This document shows positions 1 through 5,014 of a stretch of DNA of 7,380 bases, piece after piece; the first letter of the stretch is position 1; the number at the start of each line of letters is the position of its first letter. The position numbers and the translations under genes are program-made. Source of the DNA: Pseudomonadota bacterium (GTDB taxonomy: Bacteria > Pseudomonadota > Gammaproteobacteria > Burkholderiales > SG8-39); contig JAJZUK010000046.1 in the NCBI GenBank assembly GCA_021847125.1, positions 1 to 7,380 of the forward strand. The letters are read 5' to 3'. Under the pieces are notes generated by a model. The model saw only the letters and a list, made by a program, of their open reading frames with translations, made no database searches and had not been told where the DNA came from.

Positions 1-994
1 GGATATCGGCCAGCCCGAGCTGATCGCCGGCGAGAAAGCCCAGCGCTGCCAGCCCCGCACTGCTCGCGAAATAGCGCAGGGCGCTCGCTTGCACCGCGGT
101 CCAGCGGCGACGCACCGCCGGTATCAGTTGCAGGGCAAGGCCGGCCAGCCCGGCCGCTGCAACCGGCCAGAGCGTGGCGGGGAACAGATCGCGCCAACTC
201 TGCAAGGGAAAAGTGGCGTCGTTGGGAATGGTGAGGCCGTGCATTTCCAGCATCGGCCACAGCCAGCCGCCGAGCAGGCAAAATGCCAGTACATGGCCGC
301 GCAGCAGCAATCCCAGGGTGCTGCGGAACTGTGCGCCTTCGAACAGCAGGAACGCCGTCGAAAAACCGACGAGCAGCAGCGGAAAGCCGTGAGAAAAACC
401 GGTGGCCGCCTCGAGCAGGGCCGGAAGGATCCAGCCGCGGCCCGCCTTCACCGCACGCAGCCAGGCGATCATGGTCACGACGGCGAGGCAGGTGCCATAG
501 CTGTAGGCGAACTCGCCGGCCAGCGTGGACAGCAGGTTGCCGCCCCAGATCGAATTCTGCTCGTGCAACAAGAAGGCCAGCGCGCCCAGGCCGGCGCACA
601 GCGCTCCCGCCCAGGGCATGGCCAGCCAGCGCCGGCTCGCCACGAATACCGTGCCGGGCAGCAACATCGCGGCGAGAAACGAGCCCCACTTGAACGCGGA
701 GGCGACGCCGATGAGCTTGGACAGCAGGGCGATGACGACGAAGGGCAGGGGGAAATAATAGGAAAGAAAAGGCAGTCCGCCGAAAACTTCGGGTATCCAG
801 GGAAGGATCTTCCCGGAAAAAAGCAGCGTGTCGGCGTACAGCCAGGCATAGAGCAGATGCGAGGCAATGTCGCCGCCGGTGGGCCAATTCGACGAATTGA
901 GAAACGCGATGCCCAGCGTGTTCGCCACCAGCGCGCCCGCAGCGAGGACGAACAGGCTTTCGATGCACCACGCCGGCAGAGGCGAGCGCCGCAT
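1..994 (-). CDS. Polytopic membrane protein, PTPS-related / GT-C glycosyltransferase-like (N-terminal part, runs off the left edge)
   Basis: An uninterrupted minus-strand frame gives 331 codons from ATG at 994 and leaves the window without a stop. The protein begins MRRSPLPAWCIESLFVLAAG and has roughly eight hydrophobic segments, the first at about residues 10-32. The first non-membrane loop carries GGDIASH (40-46) and then a Pro/aromatic-rich stretch, PWIPEVFGGLPFLSYYFPLP (65-84). STLAGEF lies at 156-162. These features match what I recall of the '6-pyruvoyl-tetrahydropterin synthase-related membrane protein' family, which despite its name looks like GT-C enzymes with an acidic residue in the first periplasmic loop (here D42). 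Family members are usually much longer, so most of the gene is missing. By inference it is a cytoplasmic-membrane glycosyl- or lipid-linked-sugar transferase; the substrate is unknown. The start codon shares one base with the upstream stop (TGATG), which implies translational coupling to the 994-1785 gene. Long open frames on the opposite strand here are shadows. Confidence 0.82.
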   Translation of the reverse strand, partial: MRRSPLPAWCIESLFVLAAGALVANTLGIAFLNSSNWPTGGDIASHLLYAWLYADTLLFSGKILPWIPEVFGGLPFLSYYFPLPFVVIALLSKLIGVASAFKWGSFLAAMLLPGTVFVASRRWLAMPWAGALCAGLGALAFLLHEQNSIWGGNLLSTLAGEFAYSYGTCLAVVTMIAWLRAVKAGRGWILPALLEAATGFSHGFPLLLVGFSTAFLLFEGAQFRSTLGLLLRGHVLAFCLLGGWLWPMLEMHGLTIPNDATFPLQSWRDLFPATLWPVAAAGLAGLALQLIPAVRRRWTAVQASALRYFASSAGLAALGFLAGDQLGLADI

Positions 995-1785
995 CATGCG
1001 GCGGCGCTGCGGCGGGGCCGGCGCAGGAATTGCAGCGCCATGGCGCCGACTGCCAGCACCAGGGCGATCAGGGCTGCGGCATAGAATGCCGGCGTCGCGT
1101 CCAGCCAGGCCGCACGCTGCTCCCTGCCGCCCAGACCTCCGCCCGGCACCACCTGCAGCGCATAGCCCGCGCCGGTTTCGTGCACCAGCATCGCGTTGGG
1201 CTGCCCGGCGCCGGCGTCGAGCTGGAACGGCGCCTTGCCCTGGCGCGCCCAGTCGATGCGTTGTGCCGGCGGCTGGTTGTGCTCGAAGCGCACCGGCCGG
1301 CTTATCGGCGCTATGCCGTTCTCCTGCGGCCACAGCACCCAGGTCGCGCGCACCGGTACGCCCTCGGGGGCATCGATCTGCAGCAGGCCCTGGACATAGC
1401 GGGCTTTCAACGCGGCCGCGGCGGCGGGCGGCGGGTGCAACAACGAGATTTGCCCGAATCCCACCCCGGCCTGGTCGAAAAAACGCACCATCACCGGCTG
1501 CATGCGCTCGAGCGCGGCGGCTTGCTGCGCGGCAGGGGCATCGGGCCATTTGAGCTGCAGGCGCATGCCCGGGGCAAAGTCCGCCGGAGTAGCGCTCGCC
1601 TCGAGCCGGGCCCAGCGGCCGTCGGCCAGCATCCTGAAGATCGCCGGATAGAACGCCGAGCTGTCTCCCTGGTTGGTGACGGTGAACTCCGATCCTGTCA
1701 GGGACAGGCGGAAAGCCAGGGTGCCTGCCGGCGCGGGCAGCGAAAGCAGCAGCGCGGCGAGCGCGAGCAAAATCTTGCAGGCCAT
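994..1785 (-). CDS. Secreted, C-terminally membrane-anchored protein of unknown function
   Basis: 263 residues. I chose ATG at 1785 because it starts a clear signal peptide: MACK, then a Leu/Ala-rich core (5-16) and a Pro-Ala-Pro-Ala site, with likely cleavage after A20. The frame stays open to 1878, but that extension would be hydrophilic, would run through two inverted repeats, and would bury the signal peptide. The mature region (about 22-230) is predicted extracytoplasmic, looks beta-rich and has no motif I recognise. A single transmembrane helix follows at about 234-254, then a basic tail (RRPRR), giving a periplasm-out, C-in topology. Its stop overlaps the start of the polytopic membrane protein by one base, so the two probably act together, for example as a periplasmic partner of a GT-C-like enzyme (inference). 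A perfect 10-bp inverted repeat includes its start codon. The function is unknown. Confidence 0.82.
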   Translation of the reverse strand: MACKILLALAALLLSLPAPAGTLAFRLSLTGSEFTVTNQGDSSAFYPAIFRMLADGRWARLEASATPADFAPGMRLQLKWPDAPAAQQAAALERMQPVMVRFFDQAGVGFGQISLLHPPPAAAAALKARYVQGLLQIDAPEGVPVRATWVLWPQENGIAPISRPVRFEHNQPPAQRIDWARQGKAPFQLDAGAGQPNAMLVHETGAGYALQVVPGGGLGGREQRAAWLDATPAFYAAALIALVLAVGAMALQFLRRPRRSAAA

Positions 1786-1807
1786 TTCAAATCTACCGAA
1801 ATGGCCT
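1779..1807 (-). promoter_or_regulatory. Perfect 10-bp inverted repeat enclosing a start codon (possible translation-controlling hairpin)
   Basis: Arms AGGCCATTTC (1779-1788) and GAAATGGCCT (1798-1807) are perfect reverse complements separated by 9 nt. In the minus-strand mRNA the AUG of the 994-1785 gene sits inside the 3' arm. The loop contains GGUAG, the only weak Shine-Dalgarno-like sequence nearby. A folded hairpin would therefore hide the start codon and expose the SD-like bases in the loop. The repeat is seen directly; a regulatory role is inference. It could also be a DNA-level operator. Confidence 0.5.
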
Positions 1808-1824
1808 CTGATATAGGCGAGCGT

Positions 1825-1842
1825 GAGGGGACAGGTCCCCTC
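1825..1842. repeat. REP-like palindrome (8-bp arms, 2-nt centre)
   Basis: GAGGGGAC-AG-GTCCCCTC is an 18-bp near-perfect palindrome in the gap between the pseudopilin stop (1882) and the next start (1785). It is not followed by a T-run on either strand, so it is a poor intrinsic terminator. G-rich palindromes of this kind in intergenic DNA resemble REP elements moved by RAYT (Y1-type) transposases. Only one copy is visible, so a repeated family cannot be shown from the window. It may stabilise or attenuate the transcript between the two genes. Confidence 0.45.
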
Positions 1843-1881
1843 GTTTCGTAATCGGCTCTTGGGTAATGGATCAGTCACGCT

Positions 1882-2424
1882 TCACCAGAGGTTGTAGGCA
1901 ATACCGTTCAATCCGATGGTTTCGCTGCGGGAAAACACGTCGAACACGTCGTCGCCCTCGCGCGGCTCATCCGGCGGGCTCGCGTAACTGCGTTTGCCCC
2001 AGCTTTCCGCCGCGGCCACCCCCGGCGCGGCCATCGGGTCGCGCGGAATCCGGCGCAGGAAATAGATTTTTGCCTTGTTCATGTTCGGGTCGCGCGGATC
2101 TTCGACGCCTTTGACCAGGTCGTCGAGCGACTTGGGATAACCCGATTCCCCCGCCTTTTTCGCGATGCGGCCCTCGTCGGCTGCGCGCTTGTACGCGTCT
2201 ATGCCTTCGCGCAACTGCCTCAGGCTATAACGCAGATCCTGCTCCTTGCTGTGCTGGGTGGCCACTCTGGCCAGCGGAAACGCCGCGGCCGCCAGAATCG
2301 CCAGAATCGCCAGGACGGCCATCAACTCGATCAGGCTGAAACCGGCGAAACGGCGCGCCGCGCTCCAGGCGCTCGGGAAATAGACTTCGATATCGACAGG
2401 TCCTAGTACCGGGGATTGGTTCAT
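1882..2424 (-). CDS. GspG-like pseudopilin (type II secretion / type IV pilus-like), divergent from the secretion operon
   Basis: 180 residues from ATG at 2424. The frame also opens at a TTG at 2457, but that codon lies beside the candidate -10 element, so the ATG is preferred. The class III prepilin signature is clear: RRFAG then FSLIELMAVLAILAIL, with predicted cleavage between G28 and F29 and the conserved Glu at mature position +5 (E33). The hydrophobic helix forms the filament core. The 28-residue leader is longer than usual for GspG, and there is no better start closer in. The C-terminal domain has YPKSLDDLV, then FLRRIPRDP, then an acidic DEPREGDDVFDV region where GspG proteins bind a stabilising calcium. 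The LDDLV...LR.IP.DP pattern recurs in the pseudopilin at the right edge, so the two are paralogues. By inference it is a pseudopilin of the machine encoded on the other strand, processed by a prepilin peptidase outside the window. Confidence 0.9.
   Translation of the reverse strand: MNQSPVLGPVDIEVYFPSAWSAARRFAGFSLIELMAVLAILAILAAAAFPLARVATQHSKEQDLRYSLRQLREGIDAYKRAADEGRIAKKAGESGYPKSLDDLVKGVEDPRDPNMNKAKIYFLRRIPRDPMAAPGVAAAESWGKRSYASPPDEPREGDDVFDVFSRSETIGLNGIAYNLW
2291..2308. repeat. 9-bp tandem duplication inside the pseudopilin helix
   Basis: GCCAGAATC occurs twice in tandem (2291-2299 and 2300-2308), followed by a diverged third unit starting GCCAGGAC. On the minus strand it encodes Ala-Ile-Leu repeated within the pseudopilin transmembrane helix. 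It may simply reflect codon choice for a repetitive hydrophobic helix. It is in frame, so slippage here would lengthen or shorten the helix by three residues. Confidence 0.5.
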
Positions 2425-2457
2425 GCTGCATGAGACGATGTGGTCTATTCCGCGCAA

Positions 2458-2463
2458 ATTCTA
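2458..2463 (-). promoter_or_regulatory. Candidate -10 element for the divergent pseudopilin gene
   Basis: On the minus strand the sequence reads TAGAAT, five of six matches to the sigma70 -10 consensus. It lies about 34 nt before ATG 2424, which would leave a short 5' leader. No convincing -35 hexamer is seen at 16-18 nt, so an activator or another sigma factor may be needed. This is based on motif position only. Confidence 0.3.
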
Positions 2464-2467
2464 ACAC

Positions 2468-2484
2468 CGCCGTTAATAGCGGCG
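2468..2484. promoter_or_regulatory. Short inverted repeat between the divergent promoters (possible operator)
   Basis: CGCCG (2468-2472) and CGGCG (2480-2484) flank TTAATAG. Its centre at about 2476 lies between the two candidate -10 elements, within the -35/spacer region of both. An A/T-rich centre with GC arms in a divergent promoter fits a dimeric regulator site, but 5-bp GC arms arise easily by chance in this genome. Confidence 0.25.
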
Positions 2485-2497
2485 AGCAGCACCATGC

Positions 2498-2503
2498 TAT
2501 CAT
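2498..2503 (+). promoter_or_regulatory. Candidate extended -10 element for the secretion operon
   Basis: TGC-TATCAT (2495-2503) is an extended -10 form with five of six matches to TATAAT. No clear -35 is visible, which extended -10 promoters can tolerate. Transcription would start near 2510 and leave a 5' leader of about 105 nt before the first gene at 2617. That leader holds the SD-like stretch and mini-ORF described separately. Confidence 0.35.
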
Positions 2504-2562
2504 CGAAATTGACCCGGAAAGCCCGTTTCGGCATGGACGAAACGAGATCTGAAGGGGCATGA

Positions 2563-2570
2563 GGGGAGGT
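2563..2570 (+). promoter_or_regulatory. Strong Shine-Dalgarno-like sequence not used by the adjacent large gene
   Basis: GGGGAGGT is the best ribosome-binding-like sequence upstream of the operon, yet it lies about 46 nt before ATG 2617. An in-frame TGA at 2605 prevents any earlier start for the 2617 gene. Its nearest usable start codons are ATT 2579 and TTG 2582, both in the frame of the mini-ORF ending at 2614. Confidence 0.4.
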
Positions 2571-2581
2571 ATCTGCTCATT

Positions 2582-2614
2582 TTGCAACAACGTCACTTTG
2601 CGTCTGAACCCTGA
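2582..2614 (+). other. Possible 10-codon leader ORF upstream of the secretion operon
   Basis: TTG at 2582 opens a 10-codon frame (M/L-QQRHFASEP) closing with TGA at 2612-2614, two nucleotides before ATG 2617. It follows the SD-like stretch by about 12 nt (9 nt if ATT 2579 is the start). ATG 2617 has no SD of its own, so translation of this mini-ORF could deliver ribosomes to the first operon gene by coupling. Peptide expression cannot be judged from sequence, and the start codon is non-standard. Confidence 0.25.
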
Positions 2615-2616
2615 CG

Positions 2617-3417
2617 ATGCTTTGGGAACGTCTAGAGATCCTGTTGCTGCCGCGCTTGCTCGTCCTGCGGCGGGCTGCGATGAACCGGTGGCGGCGCGAT
2701 AGCATCCCGGCGCGAGCGGAGACTATCGAGCAGGCGGACGGCGCCGACTGGCGCATTGCCGTGGCGGCACTGGGCAAAGTGCTGGAGCGTGAAGCGCGGC
2801 ACGGGACGCGGGTGCACCTGGCGCTGTCCGATCTGTGGGTACGCTCCTGCCTGATGCCGGTCGCATCGACCAATCTGAACGAAGACGAGATGCAGCGGCT
2901 CGCCCAAGCCCATTTCGCGCGGCAGTACCCGGAAACCGGACAGGACAAGTGGACCTTCCGCCTCGCCGTGCAGGGAAGGCACCTGCTCGCGGCCGGAATG
3001 GAGTCCGGGCTATTGGATGCGGTCAGGGAGAGCAGTGCGAAAGCCGGCGCGCAGCTCGGCCGGATGGAGCCGCTGTTCGGCTGGGTCTACGACCGCTTCG
3101 ACAAGGCGCTGGCCGGTTCAACCGGGTGGATGCTGCTGGACGAACCGGGCATGCTCAGCCTCGCCTTCATCGAGCAAGGGCGCCTGGCGAGCCTGCACTG
3201 CCAGCGCTGCGAGGGCGAACAGGTCGAGATCGCCGTCCGGTTGCTGGAGCGGCAAAGCGCGCTCCTGGCGCAGCCATCGGTCGAGGTGCGCGTGTTCTCG
3301 GTCGAGGCGCGGCCGCTCAAGCTGCCGCCGCCGTGGCGCGTCGTGTTGCAGCAGCGCATTTTCGACGTCGATGATGCAGCGAACCTGAGCTCCGACCCGA
3401 TGCCGGTTTCACGCTAG
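2617..3417 (+). CDS. PilM/GspL-like cytoplasmic assembly-platform protein (degenerate actin-like fold)
   Basis: 266 residues, first gene of the plus-strand operon. The assignment rests on position directly before PilN-, PilO- and PilP-like genes and on weak pattern similarity to PilM/GspL. These include HLALSDLWVRSCLMP (67-81), a helix LNEDEMQRLAQAHFARQYP (87-105), a later strand-turn-strand LLDEPGMLSLAFIEQGRL (173-190), and no membrane helix. PilM normally has actin-like nucleotide-binding loops rich in glycine, such as a DIGS/DIGA motif. Here the matching loop reads LLDEPG and no N-terminal DIGS-type motif is seen, so nucleotide binding is probably lost. The role would be to sit under the membrane and connect the PilN-like protein to the ATPase. 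The start is uncertain: ATG 2617 has no SD, TGA 2605 blocks extension, and M22 is an internal alternative. The stop lies 5 nt before the next ATG. Confidence 0.75.
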   Translation: MLWERLEILLLPRLLVLRRAAMNRWRRDSIPARAETIEQADGADWRIAVAALGKVLEREARHGTRVHLALSDLWVRSCLMPVASTNLNEDEMQRLAQAHFARQYPETGQDKWTFRLAVQGRHLLAAGMESGLLDAVRESSAKAGAQLGRMEPLFGWVYDRFDKALAGSTGWMLLDEPGMLSLAFIEQGRLASLHCQRCEGEQVEIAVRLLERQSALLAQPSVEVRVFSVEARPLKLPPPWRVVLQQRIFDVDDAANLSSDPMPVSR

Positions 3418-3422
3418 CCGCC

Positions 3423-3971
3423 ATGTCCCGACTCGCGCTCGATTTCGCCTCCGCGCAACGCCCTCTGGCCGGGCCCAAGCCCTACCTGGGTTTGGTCCTG
3501 CTCCTGGCCGGGATCCTTGCGTTGGCGTTCGCAGCCTGGCAGCACGAGCAGCAAATCGAGGCCAATGCCGCGCTGCGCGCGCAGCGCGACCTGCTGGCCG
3601 CGCGCCTGCAGCGCCGGCAGCCGCAGGAGCGACTGCCGGCGGAGTCCTCCGCGCAGTTCGATCAGGCGGCGCTGGCCTACGCCCAAATCATGACCCCGTG
3701 GGACGCCCTGTTCCAGGCGCTGGAGGCGAGCCGAAGCGGCGAAATTTCCCTGCTGTCGCTGACGGCCGACTCGGCCAAGAGGGAATTCGTCCTCGGCGGG
3801 GAAGCCAAGGATTTTGACGCCCTGAGCAAGTTCTCGGACAGCCTGTCGGCCAGTCCCTGGTTCGCGCGGGTCGCATTGTCGAACCACCGGGTCAGCGAGG
3901 GCGCGCCGCCGATCGTCGTCAAATTCGAACTGGCGCTCGCCTGGCGCCAGACTGGCGAACCTGGACGCTGA
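3423..3971 (+). CDS. PilN-like inner-membrane protein (fimbrial/secretion assembly)
   Basis: 182 residues with the PilN layout: a short cytoplasmic N-terminus (1-19), one transmembrane helix (about 20-39, GLVLLLAGILALAFAAW), a charged Gln/Arg-rich coiled coil (about 40-75), and a C-terminal alpha/beta domain (about 85-175) including YAQIMTPWDALFQALEAS, common in PilN proteins. It would pair with the PilO-like protein in the periplasm and bind the PilM-like protein through its N-terminus. The NLLPWR-type peptide that docks classical PilN into PilM is absent; this N-terminus reads MSRLALDFASAQRP. That loss fits the degenerate PilM next to it. The gene starts 5 nt after the preceding stop and ends 6 nt before the next ATG, so it is in the same operon. 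Confidence 0.85.
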   Translation: MSRLALDFASAQRPLAGPKPYLGLVLLLAGILALAFAAWQHEQQIEANAALRAQRDLLAARLQRRQPQERLPAESSAQFDQAALAYAQIMTPWDALFQALEASRSGEISLLSLTADSAKREFVLGGEAKDFDALSKFSDSLSASPWFARVALSNHRVSEGAPPIVVKFELALAWRQTGEPGR

Positions 3972-3977
3972 GCCCCG

Positions 3978-4529
3978 ATGAGCGCTTTCACCCGACAGCT
4001 CTCTCTCCTGGCTGCTTCCATCGGTTGGGCGGGCGGCGTCGGTTTGGCTTTGCTGGTCTCGGCCGCTGTCCTCGGTCTGGCCTTGCTGCAGCCGGCGCGG
4101 GAGGAGGGCGACGCGCTGAACGGCGAACTGCAGCAGCTCAAACGCAAGCTCGCCAGTTCCGCGTCGGCCGCAAGTCCGGCGACGAGCCTGCGTCAGCAGT
4201 TCGACGAATTCCTGTCCTCGCTGCCGCGCCAGGATCAAATCAACGCGCAACTGACCTTGTTGAACGAACTGGCCGCGCGCCATCGTCTGGTGCTGAAAAA
4301 CGGCGAGTACCGAACGACGAGCACCAAGGACGGGCGCATCGGCCGCCTGCAGATCACGGTGAAGACCGAAGGCAGCTACCCGGATGTGCGCCGCTTTCTG
4401 CGCGAACTTCCCGCGGGCCTTCCGGCGCTGTCGGTCAGCCGTTTGTCCCTGAGCCGGCAAAAGCCTGCCGACGCCGCGCTGGAGACCAATGTAGAATTCG
4501 CGCTGTTCTATGCGAGAGCCGAAACGTGA
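3978..4529 (+). CDS. PilO/GspM-like inner-membrane protein
   Basis: 183 residues. There is a short N-terminus, a transmembrane helix at about 17-38 (GLALLVSAAVLGLALL), a coiled coil (about 42-60, NGELQQLKRKLASSAS), and a periplasmic ferredoxin-like domain. That domain contains LRQQFDEFLSSLPRQDQI, LLNELAARHRLVLKNGEY and LQITVKTEGSYPDVRRFLRE; the GSYPDVRRFL helix is typical of PilO/GspM-type domains. It should form a dimer with the PilN-like protein and contact the PilP/GspC-like protein, which links the inner-membrane platform to the secretin. Its TGA overlaps the GTG start of the next gene (GTGA), implying translational coupling. The family (PilO-like) is more certain than the exact system it serves. 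Confidence 0.85.
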   Translation: MSAFTRQLSLLAASIGWAGGVGLALLVSAAVLGLALLQPAREEGDALNGELQQLKRKLASSASAASPATSLRQQFDEFLSSLPRQDQINAQLTLLNELAARHRLVLKNGEYRTTSTKDGRIGRLQITVKTEGSYPDVRRFLRELPAGLPALSVSRLSLSRQKPADAALETNVEFALFYARAET

Positions 4530-5014
4530 GCACGGGCCGGCGCGCGTTGTGGTTCGTATTGCTGCTGACCGTGGTCGCGGCGCTGTGGCCGGTGCCGGAG
4601 AATGACACTGTGGACGGCGTGGCGGGCCGGGCGTCCACGCTGCGCAAACGGGGCGCGGCGCTCGAGGCGCCCCCGGCGCCGCAACTGCGTTCCCTGACCC
4701 AGGGGCGGAGCGAAGGCGAAGCGGAAATCCTCGACCTGTTCCCGCGCCAGAGTTTTGTCCCGCCGGTGGTCAGCGCCGCGCCGGAGAAGCCGGTGGCGCC
4801 TGCGCTTCCCTTCACCTATGGCGGCCGTTACACTGAGGGGAACAACACGATAGTTTTCTTGAAAGAAGGTGCAAAAATGCATACGGTGCGCCTGGGCGAG
4901 ACCGTCAACGGCACGTACCGGATCGAGAAGATCGACCCGGATGCGATCACGCTCAGCTATCTGCCGCTCGGTCAGCGGCAGACGCTGCAGACTGGAAGCG
5001 TGCTGCGCCCATGA
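4526..5014 (+). CDS. PilP/GspC-like periplasmic linker protein
   Basis: 162 residues from GTG at 4526. I chose this start because it overlaps the upstream stop as GTGA and puts a membrane anchor at the N-terminus (about 7-22, ALWFVLLLTVVAALWP). The open frame extends back to 4025 but only as a shadow of the PilO-like gene. A Pro/Ala-rich linker (about 45-95) leads to a small beta domain: FTYGGRYTEG (96-105), VFLKEG, VRLGETVNGTYRIEKIDPD, and ITLSYLPLGQRQTLQTGSVL. This is the pattern of the PilP / GspC homology-region domain, which binds the N0 domain of the secretin. It is therefore the probable bridge between the platform and the TPR-secretin encoded next. The stop overlaps the secretin start as ATGA. 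Confidence 0.82.
   Translation: MSTGRRALWFVLLLTVVAALWPVPENDTVDGVAGRASTLRKRGAALEAPPAPQLRSLTQGRSEGEAEILDLFPRQSFVPPVVSAAPEKPVAPALPFTYGGRYTEGNNTIVFLKEGAKMHTVRLGETVNGTYRIEKIDPDAITLSYLPLGQRQTLQTGSVLRP

Noticed and set aside
89..1084. 331-residue plus-strand open frame, with smaller ones at 174-392, 283-693 and 525-758
   Set aside because: Antisense to the membrane protein gene. The translation is a Gln/Arg/Gly/Ala-rich string with no domain or hydrophobic pattern, typical of shadows in GC-rich DNA, whereas the minus-strand frame has clear membrane helices and family motifs.
1825..1842. Intrinsic terminator after the divergent pseudopilin gene
   Set aside because: A strong stem but no U-tract on the minus strand, and a 2-nt centre that cannot form a normal loop without opening the stem. 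Kept as a REP-like palindrome instead.
1030..1851. 273-residue plus-strand open frame
   Set aside because: Antisense to the secreted-protein gene, with basic low-complexity composition. The minus frame has a signal peptide and a C-terminal anchor.
1786..1878. N-terminal extension of the secreted protein to ATG 1878
   Set aside because: It would add 31 hydrophilic residues before a complete signal peptide and would be encoded by two inverted repeats.
2425..2457. TTG start at 2457 for the divergent pseudopilin
   Set aside because: It lies beside the candidate -10 element, lengthens an already long leader and uses a weaker codon than ATG 2424.
2559..2702. 47-codon ORF starting MRGGICSFCNN with a CxxC motif
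   Set aside because: The AAGGGG SD is only 1-2 nt from its ATG, it overlaps the PilM-like gene by 86 nt in another frame, and its later residues are generic Ala/Arg-rich shadow sequence.
3414..4460. 348-residue minus-strand open frame
   Set aside because: Antisense to the PilN- and PilO-like genes. Gln/Arg/Gly-rich without domains; the plus-strand proteins have the expected membrane and coiled-coil layout.
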